Part shown: piece after piece, positions 1-9,792 of the stretch
Position numbering within the stretch: position 1 is the stretch's first letter
How the letters are laid out: each line of letters starts with the position of its first letter
NCBI RefSeq assembly: GCF_945890115.1
Contig: NZ_CAMDCK010000001.1
Coordinates: forward strand, 62,001 to 126,000
DNA from: Sphingorhabdus sp. EL138
Lineage (GTDB): Bacteria; Pseudomonadota; Alphaproteobacteria; Sphingomonadales; Sphingomonadaceae
Direction: 5' to 3'
Length of the DNA: 64,000 nt
Notes under the pieces: generated by a model
Database searches by the model: none
What the model saw: only the letters and a program-made list of their open reading frames with translations
What the model was told of the DNA's origin: nothing
Position numbers and translations under genes: made by a program

Positions 1-1
1 C

Positions 2-160
2 GATGTACGCTATCTCCACCGCCTGCATGCCGAATTTGTGATCCGCCTTGAACGTGAAGGCCGCACCGCCATGGCGCAGGCGTGTTTTGACTTTCTGCCG
101 CACCGTGCAGACCTTGATCTTGCAGGTTGGCCCGAAATCGACATATTCGGGCACAGTTAA
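2..160 (+). CDS. rnd: Ribonuclease D, C-terminal fragment (5' truncated by window)
   Basis: Frame 2 reads DVRYLHRLHAEFVIRLEREGRTAMAQACFDFLPHRADLDLAGWPEIDIFGHS*, the typical C-terminus of RNase D; open at the left edge. Confidence 0.8.
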   Translation, partial: DVRYLHRLHAEFVIRLEREGRTAMAQACFDFLPHRADLDLAGWPEIDIFGHS

Positions 161-185
161 GCTTCGATCTCGTTAGGCATCAATC

Positions 186-821
186 ATGTCAGCACAAGCC
201 GATCTTGAACGCACACACAGACAGCGCTGGGCAATGCCGGGCGGACAGCATGATCGCCTAATCCGCGCGCTGCGCATTGTGTTGCCTATCATCATTGGCC
301 TGTTGGTGGCTTTACTGGCATTCAGCCCCTTTACCGGCAAACAGGAATTGAGCTTTGTGCTGAACAAGGATGAAGTTAACCTCTCGCGCGAGCGGCTGCG
401 CGTCGTTGAGGCATTATACCGCGGTGATGACAGCAATGGCCGGCCCTTTTCCGTGCGGGCGGGCAGCGCAGTGCAGAAAACATCCGCTGACCCTGTCTTG
501 GACATGACATCCTTGTCGGGCAGAATCATGTTAAATGACGGGCCAGCGTCCATCGTTGCGCAGCGCGGTGTTTACGACCTGAATAAAGAAACGATGCGTG
601 TGAACGGCCCCTTGGCTGTTCAATCGACGGGATATGATATGGTCGCCAGCAATGTAGAGCTATCGTTGAAAGATCGTTCGATGCAAAGCTTTGGTCCTGT
701 TAGCGGTCGGACGAAAGTTGGCACCTTCCATGCAGGGCGCCTGCGCGCGGACCTCGACACGCGTATTGTGCGTCTGGATGGCGGCGTTCGTTTGCGTATC
801 GACCAGAATGCGATTAAGTAA
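186..821 (+). CDS. lptC: LPS export ABC transporter periplasmic protein LptC
   Basis: N-terminal TM segment followed by an LptC-like beta domain; adjacent to lptA and lptB. Confidence 0.85.
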   Translation: MSAQADLERTHRQRWAMPGGQHDRLIRALRIVLPIIIGLLVALLAFSPFTGKQELSFVLNKDEVNLSRERLRVVEALYRGDDSNGRPFSVRAGSAVQKTSADPVLDMTSLSGRIMLNDGPASIVAQRGVYDLNKETMRVNGPLAVQSTGYDMVASNVELSLKDRSMQSFGPVSGRTKVGTFHAGRLRADLDTRIVRLDGGVRLRIDQNAIK

Positions 822-828
822 GCGCGCA

Positions 829-1356
829 ATGACTATTCGTTCTCTCTCCTTTGGTCTGTGTGCAGCGATTGCTGGCATGAGCATGCTGTCCACGGCCTCG
901 ACGGCGCAAAGCATTCGTAATCATGATAGCAACGCCCCTGTCGATTTTTCGGCTGCTTCTATGGAGTTGCAAGACCGCGCCGACCGAGTGGTATTGTCTG
1001 GCGGGGTAACGGCAATACAAGCCGGGCTTACGCTGAAGGCGAATCGCGTGACCGCCGCATATTCGAGCAATGGAGGCGTTGATGTGAACCGCCTGGACGC
1101 CACCGGCGGCGTGATGGTAACCAAGGATGATCTGCGCGCAACCAGCAATTCCGCCATTTATGATCTCGACTCCAGCCTGATCACGCTGATCGGCAATGTG
1201 AACCTCGTGCAAGGCAGTAATCGCCTCACCGGCGGCCGATTGGTCATTGACCTAAACTCAGGCCGTTCAACCATCAACGGCGGCGGTGCACCAGGCACGA
1301 CAAATGGCGGAGGCCGAGTCACTGGCTCCTTTAGCGTATCTCAGCGTAAGAATTGA
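829..1356 (+). CDS. lptA: LptA/OstA family LPS transport periplasmic protein
   Basis: Signal peptide and OstA-like repeats; start placed at ATG 829, in frame with track ORF 691..1356. Confidence 0.85.
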   Translation: MTIRSLSFGLCAAIAGMSMLSTASTAQSIRNHDSNAPVDFSAASMELQDRADRVVLSGGVTAIQAGLTLKANRVTAAYSSNGGVDVNRLDATGGVMVTKDDLRATSNSAIYDLDSSLITLIGNVNLVQGSNRLTGGRLVIDLNSGRSTINGGGAPGTTNGGGRVTGSFSVSQRKN

Positions 1357-1465
1357 GCTAAGCTAAAGCTGTAAATTCGGCGCAGCATGAACCATGCCAA
1401 TTGCCAAATGCTTTGCTATTCACTAGCTATTGTCGCGAAAACAAAAGCATCATTGCGGATGAATA

Positions 1466-2251
1466 TTGAATATGGAAAGCATGAAGGCCACCCCACCTGC
1501 TGCTGATGCGACTACCGATGCGGCTATGCAATTGGGGCTGGGTGTTGTTTCAATTGCCAAAAGCTACGACAAGCGCGCCGTTTTGACGGATGTTTCGCTG
1601 TCCGTGGCAAAGGGCGAAGTGGTTGGCCTGCTTGGACCCAATGGCGCGGGCAAGACGACCTGTTTTTACTCGATCATGGGGCTGGTCAAACCCGATAGCG
1701 GCCGCATCACGCTTGATGGCGCGGATATAACCAAGCTGCCAATGTATCGCCGCGCCATTTTGGGGCTTGGCTATCTGCCCCAGGAAACCTCGATTTTTCG
1801 GGGGATGACGGTTGAACAGAATATCAGCGCGGTTCTCGAAATGTCGGAACCCGACCCAGAATCGCGCGGCGAGCGGCTGGAAAAACTGCTGGACGAATTT
1901 GGCCTGACCCGTTTGCGTAGCGCGCCTGCGATGGCCTTGTCCGGCGGAGAGCGTCGGCGGTGCGAGATCGCCCGTGCACTGGCCGCGAACCCCTCGATCA
2001 TGCTGCTTGACGAACCTTTTGCCGGCATTGACCCGATTTCGATCTCTGACATTCGCGATCTTGTGAAGGAACTCAAGACACGCGGAATTGGCGTGCTCAT
2101 CACGGATCATAATGTCCGTGAAACATTGGATATCGTGGACCGTGCCTGCATCATCTATGGCGGGCAGGTCCTGTTTGCCGGATCACCAGAGGCGCTGGTC
2201 GCCGATCCCAATGTCCGCCGCCTCTATCTGGGCGAGAGCTTTGCAATGTGA
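1466..2251 (+). CDS. lptB: LPS export ABC transporter ATP-binding protein
   Basis: Walker A GPNGAGKTT, signature LSGGERRR, Walker B IMLLDEPFAGIDP; lpt context. Confidence 0.95.
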   Translation: MNMESMKATPPAADATTDAAMQLGLGVVSIAKSYDKRAVLTDVSLSVAKGEVVGLLGPNGAGKTTCFYSIMGLVKPDSGRITLDGADITKLPMYRRAILGLGYLPQETSIFRGMTVEQNISAVLEMSEPDPESRGERLEKLLDEFGLTRLRSAPAMALSGGERRRCEIARALAANPSIMLLDEPFAGIDPISISDIRDLVKELKTRGIGVLITDHNVRETLDIVDRACIIYGGQVLFAGSPEALVADPNVRRLYLGESFAM

Positions 2252-2280
2252 TGTGGAGGAAATGACGGAAAATTAACGTC

Positions 2281-3774
2281 ATGGCATTAGCTCCGCGCCT
2301 CGACCTCCGCCAAAGCCAGTCGCTGGTCATGACGCCGCAGCTGCAGCAAGCGATTAAGCTGTTGGCGCTTTCGTCGCTCGAAATCGAAGCCTTCATCGCC
2401 GAAGAGATTGAACGCAACCCGGTGCTTGACGCGGGCGGCGGCGATTCCTTTTCCGACACGCCAGTTGATACATTCCCGCAAGCCACAATTGCCGAGAGCA
2501 ACGAACGCGGCAGTGACGAGATATTAGGCAATGACAGCCACGCTGCCTCCGACGCGCTGGACGTCGATTTCGGGGCGGAAACCTTCTATCATGATGCGCC
2601 ATCCGACAGCGTGGGCGGCACAGACGGGATGCTGGGCCTGTCGGGCAGCGCGCTGTCCAGCGGTAGCTTTGACGGCGACGGCCCAGATTTTGACAGCTTT
2701 GCAGCTCGCGACGGTAATTTACGCGAACATTTAATGGCGCAGGCGGGTGCGGGCCTTTCGGGTCGCCAGCTTTTTCTGGTGCAACAGATTATCGAACATA
2801 TTGAACCCACTGGTTATGTGGGTGAAGATTTGCTGGCCATGGCGCAAAGGCTTAATGTGCCCTTGGCCGAAGCAGAAGCTGCGCTGACCGAGCTTCAGCG
2901 CTTTGACCCCACGGGGGTTGGTGCACGCAATCTTGCCGAGTGCCTTGCGCTGCAGGCCAAGGATGCGGACCGCTATGACCCATGCATGGCAAGGCTGATC
3001 GGCAATCTCGATTTGGTCGCCAAGGGCGCGTTTGACCAATTGAAACGCATGTGCCGCGTCGATGATGAAGATCTGCGCGATATGTTGATAGAACTGCGCG
3101 GCTATGATCCAAAGCCAGGGTGCCGTTTTGAAAGCGAAGACAGCATGGCGGTCACACCGGACATCTATGTGACACCTCGCGGCGATGGTTGGTCGATTGA
3201 ATTGAACAGCGCTAACCTACCGCGGTTGCTTATCAACCGAAGCTATGTGGCTGAACTTGGACAGGATAAGGCCACTAAGGCTTGGCTCAGCGATTGCATG
3301 GCCGATGCCAATTGGCTGATCAAGGCCATGGACCAACGGCAGCGCACGATCGTCAAGGTCGCGACCGAAATCGTGAAGCAGCAAGAAGGGTTTTTCCGGC
3401 GCGGCGTTGCCCATTTGCGGCCCTTGACGCTGCGCCAGGTCGCAGACGCCATTGAAATGCATGAATCTACCGTCAGCCGGGTAACGAGCAACAAATATCT
3501 GCATTGCGGACGCGGGCTGTTTGACCTCAAATATTTCTTTTCATCCGGTGTTCAGTCCGCCGATGGCGAAGGCGCATCTGCCGAAGCGATCAAAAGCCAT
3601 ATCAAATCGCTGATTGAGGCCGAGGGCGATAAAATCCTGTCCGACGATATGTTGGTCGAACTGCTAACGGCAAAGGGCTTTGACATTGCCCGCCGGACGG
3701 TCGCCAAATATCGTGAGGCGATGGGTATTGGTTCGTCGGTGCAGCGTCGTCGGCAAAAGAAAATGGGCCGTTAA
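2281..3774 (+). CDS. rpoN: RNA polymerase sigma-54 factor
   Basis: N-terminal LRQSQSLVMTPQLQQAIKLL and C-terminal RpoN box ARRTVAKYREAMGI. Confidence 0.97.
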   Translation: MALAPRLDLRQSQSLVMTPQLQQAIKLLALSSLEIEAFIAEEIERNPVLDAGGGDSFSDTPVDTFPQATIAESNERGSDEILGNDSHAASDALDVDFGAETFYHDAPSDSVGGTDGMLGLSGSALSSGSFDGDGPDFDSFAARDGNLREHLMAQAGAGLSGRQLFLVQQIIEHIEPTGYVGEDLLAMAQRLNVPLAEAEAALTELQRFDPTGVGARNLAECLALQAKDADRYDPCMARLIGNLDLVAKGAFDQLKRMCRVDDEDLRDMLIELRGYDPKPGCRFESEDSMAVTPDIYVTPRGDGWSIELNSANLPRLLINRSYVAELGQDKATKAWLSDCMADANWLIKAMDQRQRTIVKVATEIVKQQEGFFRRGVAHLRPLTLRQVADAIEMHESTVSRVTSNKYLHCGRGLFDLKYFFSSGVQSADGEGASAEAIKSHIKSLIEAEGDKILSDDMLVELLTAKGFDIARRTVAKYREAMGIGSSVQRRRQKKMGR

Positions 3775-4647
3775 TCAAGCCACATCAATATTGCCGCTCC
3801 GCGCCGCGCGTTCAGTCAGTATTTTTTCTGCCAGCGCATGATCGCTCAACTTGTCGACATCTATGGCGGCAACGGGATCGGACATGGGAACCAACTGTGC
3901 GTCTAGGCCAAGCCGCTTCCCAGCATTCTCCATCGCTTGGTGCAAGCCAATGGTGCGGGTAAGCGCACGTATCGCCAAAAGTAGACCAAAATGCAGGAAC
4001 AGCCGCCACGCCTTTTTGCGGTCCTGCTCGGCATTGGCCCATAATTTAAGCGCGAACGATGACTTCTGGGTCATCAGCGCAAACAGATTGGCGCCGGACC
4101 AAGCGCCGTCGGAAAAGCGAAGCCAGGTGCGCTGCGCATCCGGAAATTGCCTAAGCATGGTTTGGCGTTCCACCATCGCAACCGCGACGTCGCCATCCGC
4201 ATAGCGCACAAATTCGTCGATCATCTTCACGGTCAACAAGGGATGGTCCGCCGTGGTCACCAATAAGGGCGATGAAAACCCCAAGATCTCAGCCTGCGCT
4301 TGAATGCTCAAGGAAATGCTTTTCTGGCTTTCCACCAAAATGGCGCCCCCGGCTGCGTCAACGGCAGAGCGCAGATATTCTACGTCTTGCGATAATATGA
4401 CGATCTTACCGATGTGGGGTGACATATGCAGCGTGCGGACAACATGACAAATCATCGGTTCGCCGCGAACCGGGACTAAGGCCTTGCGTTCAAGGCCGAA
4501 ATGCTGTGCAAGCATATCGGGGCCGGGCCGCTGTCCGGCAAGGACGATGCAGGTCCATTGCGCTTGCAAGTCGCTTCTCCTAAACGCGAAAAAATCAGAA
4601 GGGTTCGTCGATTTGTCTGACGGCACCTTGAGGCGAGGCTTGGCCAT
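3775..4647 (-). CDS. Nucleotidyltransferase (MobA/GT-A-like NTP transferase) family protein
   Basis: IVLAGQRPG near the N-terminus followed by KALVPVRGEPMICHVV and TTADHPLL; start uncertain (ATG 4647, or TTG near 4570). Confidence 0.7.
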   Translation of the reverse strand: MAKPRLKVPSDKSTNPSDFFAFRRSDLQAQWTCIVLAGQRPGPDMLAQHFGLERKALVPVRGEPMICHVVRTLHMSPHIGKIVILSQDVEYLRSAVDAAGGAILVESQKSISLSIQAQAEILGFSSPLLVTTADHPLLTVKMIDEFVRYADGDVAVAMVERQTMLRQFPDAQRTWLRFSDGAWSGANLFALMTQKSSFALKLWANAEQDRKKAWRLFLHFGLLLAIRALTRTIGLHQAMENAGKRLGLDAQLVPMSDPVAAIDVDKLSDHALAEKILTERAARSGNIDVA

Positions 4648-4652
4648 CAAAT

Positions 4653-5336
4653 ATGAATATTGCAATATATGATCTCGACAAGACCATAACGCGCCGTCCG
4701 ACCTTTACCCGTTTTCTGCTCTATTACGCACAGCAGACAGCGCCCTTTCGGCTCGCTGGGCTACCCTTATGGATTATCGCCTTGATCGGGTACCGCATTG
4801 GATTATATGGCCGCAAGCCATTGAAACAATTTGGTATAAGTATGTTCATGGGACTTAATTTAGATGCGGCAATCCTGGCTAAAGTGGTGGCCGATTTTGT
4901 GTCCAAGGCCGTTTTAACCGATATCCAACCCGGCGCCGCCAAATCTATTGAAAATGACCGAAGCCAAAACCAAAAACTGGTGGTCGCTACGGCTGCACCG
5001 GCGTTTTACGCCCATCAAATTGCTTCGCGCCTCAGCTTTGACGCGGTTGTTGCGACACAGCATGTAACGCGACCAGACGGCAGAATCTGCCACTGCATCG
5101 ATGGCGAAAATTGCTATGGCCCGGAAAAGTTGAAAATGGTCAGAACATGGTTCGACGTGCAGGGATTAAAGCGCGAAGACTGCCATATTTCGGTATATTC
5201 CGACCACGCCAGCGATGCACCGTTAATGGATTGGGCAGATACGGCATATCTGGTCAACCCAACTAAAAAGCTACGCCGGCTGGCGGCGCAAAAAAATTGG
5301 CAAATACGCGACTTTTCGACCGATAAAGGGCATTAA
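4653..5336 (+). CDS. HAD-IB family phosphatase
   Basis: DLDKTITRRPTF HAD motif I, TAAPAFYA motif II, SDHASDAPLM motif IV; N-terminal hydrophobic cap. Confidence 0.8.
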   Translation: MNIAIYDLDKTITRRPTFTRFLLYYAQQTAPFRLAGLPLWIIALIGYRIGLYGRKPLKQFGISMFMGLNLDAAILAKVVADFVSKAVLTDIQPGAAKSIENDRSQNQKLVVATAAPAFYAHQIASRLSFDAVVATQHVTRPDGRICHCIDGENCYGPEKLKMVRTWFDVQGLKREDCHISVYSDHASDAPLMDWADTAYLVNPTKKLRRLAAQKNWQIRDFSTDKGH

Positions 5337-5341
5337 AGCGC

Positions 5342-6502
5342 GTGCAAAAAATCTGTTTCCTTTTCAACCATGACCAAACGCACCAGATTGCGCATAGTTT
5401 GCCAATTGCGTTGCAGATGGCCAAAAGCGGCGTTGCCGATGTAACGCTGGCTGTTACCAGCATTTTGGTTGAGGCCGAAATCCGCAGATTAAGCGGCGCG
5501 GCGCTTCAGGGCGTAAAAATCGTCCCATTACACACCAAATCTGCTGTGTCGCAATTACTCGTCCGTGCATTTGACCGTTTGGTCCCAGCGCGCAAGCTGC
5601 TCGTCTACCGCGATAATCTTGAATTCTTCCGACAATTCGACGCGTTGGTCGTATCGGAAAAATCAAGCCTGATCCTGAAAACCCGATATGGATTGGACAA
5701 CATAAAGTTCATCCATACCCGCCATGGAGCTGGCGACCGGGCGATCGGGTTCAATGCGGAAAGTGCGCAATTCGATCTCATTTTAGTATCGGGCGAAAAG
5801 ATCCGCGATCGCCTTGTCCGCGACGCGGGGGTGCCGCCGGAAAAAATCCGTATCACCGGATATGCGAAGTTCGATATTGCCGTCCCAGCGTCAGCGCCGC
5901 TGTTTCCGCAATCTCATCGCCGGACCATTCTATACAACCCCCACCCTTCGCCGCATCTTTCTAGCTGGTTCAAATTCGGTGCAGAGCTGTTGGAGCAGTT
6001 CTACCAGAGTGATCGCTATAATCTTATATTTGCGCCGCATGTGATGCTGTTTGCGCGGCCATGGACGATCACAATCGATAGGCTGTCGATCGCGTCCGCC
6101 AAAAAGCCCGCTGCCCGATATAATGATGCACCGCATATGTTGATGGATTTGGGTAGCCCGGCCTGCACAGACATGACCTATACCAACGCAGCGGACCTGT
6201 ATCTGGGCGATGTGAGCAGTCAGGTCTATGAATTTCTCAACCGCCCGCGCCCGTGCCTGTTTTTGGATGCCCATGATACGCCATGGCAAGGGAACCCTAA
6301 CTACCGCCACTGGGCAACTGGACCTGTGAAGACAGACGCAAGCGACATTATCGGCGCTGTCGATGCAGCGTTTGCATCGCAGGCTTCCTATAGCGATGCG
6401 CAACGTGCCCTGTTGGAGGACAGCTTTTCAGTCACCGCCATACCTGCATCTGTGCGGGCGACGGCAGCTATTATCGATTATCTGGATCAAGCCATTGGGT
6501 GA
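5342..6502 (+). CDS. CDP-glycerol glycerophosphotransferase-like protein
   Basis: HTRHGAGDR, ITGYAKFD and YTNAADLYLGDVSSQVYEFLNRPRPCLFLD resemble the TagB/TagF-type glycerophosphotransferase fold. Confidence 0.65.
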   Translation: MQKICFLFNHDQTHQIAHSLPIALQMAKSGVADVTLAVTSILVEAEIRRLSGAALQGVKIVPLHTKSAVSQLLVRAFDRLVPARKLLVYRDNLEFFRQFDALVVSEKSSLILKTRYGLDNIKFIHTRHGAGDRAIGFNAESAQFDLILVSGEKIRDRLVRDAGVPPEKIRITGYAKFDIAVPASAPLFPQSHRRTILYNPHPSPHLSSWFKFGAELLEQFYQSDRYNLIFAPHVMLFARPWTITIDRLSIASAKKPAARYNDAPHMLMDLGSPACTDMTYTNAADLYLGDVSSQVYEFLNRPRPCLFLDAHDTPWQGNPNYRHWATGPVKTDASDIIGAVDAAFASQASYSDAQRALLEDSFSVTAIPASVRATAAIIDYLDQAIG

Positions 6503-6560
6503 AGAGGCACGCCAATTGCCCCTATCGGCGCAATCACCACTGCACCGGATTGCCGGGAAT

Positions 6561-7829
6561 ATGGGCCGATTGCTCTCGGGTAAGGCGGCGGCAGGCATCA
6601 TCAGCCTTGGCTCGATTGCCATTGCGGCCCGAATCCTTGGGGTCGAACAATATGGTGTGCTCAATCTGGTGCACGGCTTTGCGACGCTGATGGGTGGGAC
6701 CATCGCCTTTTCCGGCTTTCACGGCATGGTACGCTATGGTGCAGAGGCACTCAACCGTGGCGCAGCTACACAGTTCCGCAACCTCATATTGTTACTTGCA
6801 CTTATTGAACTCGGCATGGCCGCTGTGGCCATCGGCGTGGCGATGCTGCTGGTTCCATGGGTCGGTGTATCCTTGGGGTGGAGCCCAGAAGCGATTCAAT
6901 TTGGCGGGCTGTATTGCTTGGCCATTCTCGCCACGGTTCGGGCCACGCCACAAGGCTTGCTTCAGTTGGCCGAACGCTTTGACCTGATCGGTCTGCACCC
7001 CGTCATCATGCCACTGATCCGCTTAATAGGGGCGCTTTTCATTTTGTTTAATGGCGGGGGACTGGCTGCATTTTTGTGGGTGTGGCTAGCCGCAGCGATT
7101 GCCGAGGGCCTTTCCATGTGGCTCTTGTGCTGGATGGGTACGCGTCATCTGGCAATCGGCGCAGATGGGCGGCTGACGTTAAAGGGCACGCGGCGCGACA
7201 ATCCGGGTATCGTGCGCTTCATTGCGACAACCAATCTCGACCTTACCTTACGCGATATTGCGCCTAAGGCGACGCCCTTAATCATTGGCTGGATGCTAGG
7301 GCCAGCCGCTGCGGGCCTGTATGCCCTTGTGCAAAGGGCAAGTGCCATTCTGATTCAACCCGCACAAATGCTTGGGGAGGCCGCCTATCCGGTCGTAACC
7401 CGCCTGTTGATTAGTGGCAATGATCAGGCCGCAGGCAAAGCGGTCCGGCGTTCGGCCATCTTTGCAACAGGCATGGCATTGCTGGCCGCAGCCATTATGT
7501 GCCTGTTCGCCGGAAAAGTTCTGGAGCTGCTTGGCGGCGCAAGCTTTGCAGGCGGCGCGTCGTTGCTTATCTTAGTCCTGCTTGGTCGGGCGATGATTGC
7601 AGGCATGCCGACTTTATCGGCGGCGCTCACCGCGCAAGGACGACCCTGGGTCAGTGCTCGCGCCAATTTGGCCAGCAATGTGGGCATGTTACCTTTGCTA
7701 CCGCTGTTGATTTGGTGGTTTGGCCTGAATGGTGCGGGGGTGCACGGAATATTGCAAAGCCTTGTCCTCCTTAGCTTGTTGATATGGAGCTATAATGGAT
7801 CGCGCCTTGCACCGCGCGTCGGGATGTGA
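6561..7829 (+). CDS. Polysaccharide/oligosaccharide flippase (MOP superfamily)
   Basis: About 12 predicted hydrophobic segments; LLSGKAAAGIISLGSIAIAARILGVEQYGVLNLVHG N-terminus. Start 6561 (alternative TTG 6495). Confidence 0.75.
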   Translation: MGRLLSGKAAAGIISLGSIAIAARILGVEQYGVLNLVHGFATLMGGTIAFSGFHGMVRYGAEALNRGAATQFRNLILLLALIELGMAAVAIGVAMLLVPWVGVSLGWSPEAIQFGGLYCLAILATVRATPQGLLQLAERFDLIGLHPVIMPLIRLIGALFILFNGGGLAAFLWVWLAAAIAEGLSMWLLCWMGTRHLAIGADGRLTLKGTRRDNPGIVRFIATTNLDLTLRDIAPKATPLIIGWMLGPAAAGLYALVQRASAILIQPAQMLGEAAYPVVTRLLISGNDQAAGKAVRRSAIFATGMALLAAAIMCLFAGKVLELLGGASFAGGASLLILVLLGRAMIAGMPTLSAALTAQGRPWVSARANLASNVGMLPLLPLLIWWFGLNGAGVHGILQSLVLLSLLIWSYNGSRLAPRVGM

Positions 7830-7862
7830 TTACGCGGCCACCTACGCGGCAGGGGAACTAAA

Positions 7863-8624
7863 ATGACGAGCGGCGATTTTTTGATCAAGCAACTGAAAAA
7901 GGCTGTTTTTGTGCCATATGCCAAATTGCGGGCAACGCTTGGCGGCGAAGGCACTGGTTTTAGCCGCTCCAGCTATGGCGTGCTGATGAAAACAAACTGG
8001 CGCGACCGCACCTTCATTTATTGCCGTTTTGCTGTCTATGGGCACGGCCTGTCCGATTATCTGAAAGGCCTCACACAGCCGTTCGTCTTTTTAGATATTG
8101 GTGCAAACCAAGGTCTCTACAGCCTGATTGCCGGCCAGAACCCCCATTGCACCCGCGCGATTGCGCTTGAGCCAGTGCCGGACACGTTTGAGCGGCTGCG
8201 CCAGAATATCGAGGCCAACAACCTTCAAGATAAAGTCCAAGCGGTGCAAGCCGCCCTGTCAAACCAAGCGGGCACCGCGAAAATCGTCTTTGATGCCGCA
8301 CATAGCGGGCTTGCGTCGCTACGCAATGATGGCGCCGACGGTTTGGACATCAGTACCATCAACATGGAAGCTTTTGATGTGCTGCTTGGCGCGCCCGAAA
8401 TGTTAGTCATCAAGGTTGATGTCGAGGGGCATGAAGCCGCGGTCATGGCAGAGTTGGTCAAGTCGCGCTTTCTATCGCGCATCCAGTCAGTGTTTTACGA
8501 AGTCGATGCCAAATGGAGCGATGCCGACGGCTTGCGGGCGATTTTGGAAAGCGGCGGCTTTACCCATTTCGTGACCGTGGGTCGCGGGAAGCATTATGAC
8601 GTGTTGGCTACGCGCCAACCATAA
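7863..8624 (+). CDS. FkbM family methyltransferase
   Basis: FLDIGANQGLYSLIAGQ and IKVDVEGHEAAVMAEL motifs. Confidence 0.85.
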   Translation: MTSGDFLIKQLKKAVFVPYAKLRATLGGEGTGFSRSSYGVLMKTNWRDRTFIYCRFAVYGHGLSDYLKGLTQPFVFLDIGANQGLYSLIAGQNPHCTRAIALEPVPDTFERLRQNIEANNLQDKVQAVQAALSNQAGTAKIVFDAAHSGLASLRNDGADGLDISTINMEAFDVLLGAPEMLVIKVDVEGHEAAVMAELVKSRFLSRIQSVFYEVDAKWSDADGLRAILESGGFTHFVTVGRGKHYDVLATRQP

Positions 8625-8641
8625 GTCACTGCCTTTATCGG

Positions 8642-9523
8642 TTAGTGCGCATTTATGAAGTTCACGACATCGGCGACGACGGGTGCCTTTTGGCGGAACG
8701 GACGCGCGACGGCCATGATGATATCGGCGTGGTCGACATCGGGGTATATCTGCAACTGCTGCTGCCCACCGAGTGCTTGTATCTTCTCGGATAGGATTTT
8801 GCTGTTGCGGGGCTTCACGACGGTATCCTTTTCGCCGGTAAGCAATAACAAAGGCGGCGCATCCGCGCGCGCAAAAGTGATCGGTTGCGTTTCCGTCAGG
8901 TCCGGCCATTGCCCCAAGGCAATTTGTGACGATTCGGTCGTCAGCGGTAGGAAATCATAAGGCCCGGCAAGGCCAATGACCCCTTTGATCACATCCGGCT
9001 TGAGATTTTTCGCAGCAAGCCATTGCGGGTCAAGCGCCGTCATCATGGCGATATGGGCACCAGCACTATGCCCCATAAGAAAAATGCGTTTGGGGTCGCC
9101 ATCATGCGTGGCGATGTTGGCATTGACCCAAGCAATAGCCGCTGCCGTATCCTCGACAAATGCAGGAAAGCGCACCTTCGGCGATTTGCGATAATCGGCA
9201 ATGATCGTGACAAAGCCGCGCGATGCAAAAGCGCGGCCCAAAAAGCCATAGCCCTCCCGCTCGCCATCACGCCACGCGCCGCCATGAAAGAAGATAAGTA
9301 CCGCAGATGTGCCAGCGGCGTTTTGCTTGGGCAGGTAAATATCAAGCATCTGCCGCGCGTCATCGCCATATGCGATGCCCGTCAGCGGGGCTTGGCTATA
9401 CTCGGCAGGACCAGGTGCCATCCGGTCTGCAAAATCGAGCTTTTGCGGATCTGTCTTGGCCCAGAACCATAAACCGCAACCAATCAAGGCCAGCGTGAGC
9501 GCGATAAGGATATATTTGATCAT
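8642..9523 (-). CDS. Alpha/beta hydrolase (carboxylesterase-like), membrane-anchored N-terminus
   Basis: HGGAWRDG oxyanion motif, GHSAGAHIA nucleophile elbow, C-terminal DVDHADI; N-terminal TM MIKYILIALTLALIGCGLWFW. Confidence 0.85.
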   Translation of the reverse strand: MIKYILIALTLALIGCGLWFWAKTDPQKLDFADRMAPGPAEYSQAPLTGIAYGDDARQMLDIYLPKQNAAGTSAVLIFFHGGAWRDGEREGYGFLGRAFASRGFVTIIADYRKSPKVRFPAFVEDTAAAIAWVNANIATHDGDPKRIFLMGHSAGAHIAMMTALDPQWLAAKNLKPDVIKGVIGLAGPYDFLPLTTESSQIALGQWPDLTETQPITFARADAPPLLLLTGEKDTVVKPRNSKILSEKIQALGGQQQLQIYPDVDHADIIMAVARPFRQKAPVVADVVNFINAH

Positions 9524-9673
9524 ACGATATATGTGCCTATCAAAACGCCAGTCCACAACGTAAAAAGGTGGCCCCAGAGGACGGAACAAAAGAGGTCTTA
9601 GATCGACAAGCTAGCTTGCCCCGAAGTGGATTTAAGAGCATCTCATTCAAGAAGAGATTAATGGGGGTAGAAT

Positions 9674-9769
9674 GTGTCCGAGATCGTCACGGCAGTCCAG
9701 AGGGGCAGTCAAATTTACGTTTACGATCATAAAGGTCGCCAGATTTCCAGCGTATTTGCCGGAAGTTAA
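9674..9769 (+). CDS. Small ORF, 31 aa (GTG start): VSEIVTAVQRGSQIYVYDHKGRQISSVFAGS
   Basis: Below the track length cut-off. Purine-rich GGGGGT about 5 nt upstream of GTG 9674. Composition resembles the RRGSTIYVYDEKGRQ-type short-repeat proteins I recall from phages and proteobacteria. Confidence 0.5.
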   Translation: MSEIVTAVQRGSQIYVYDHKGRQISSVFAGS

Positions 9770-9792
9770 ATTCAGATTTTACGAAATCCCGA

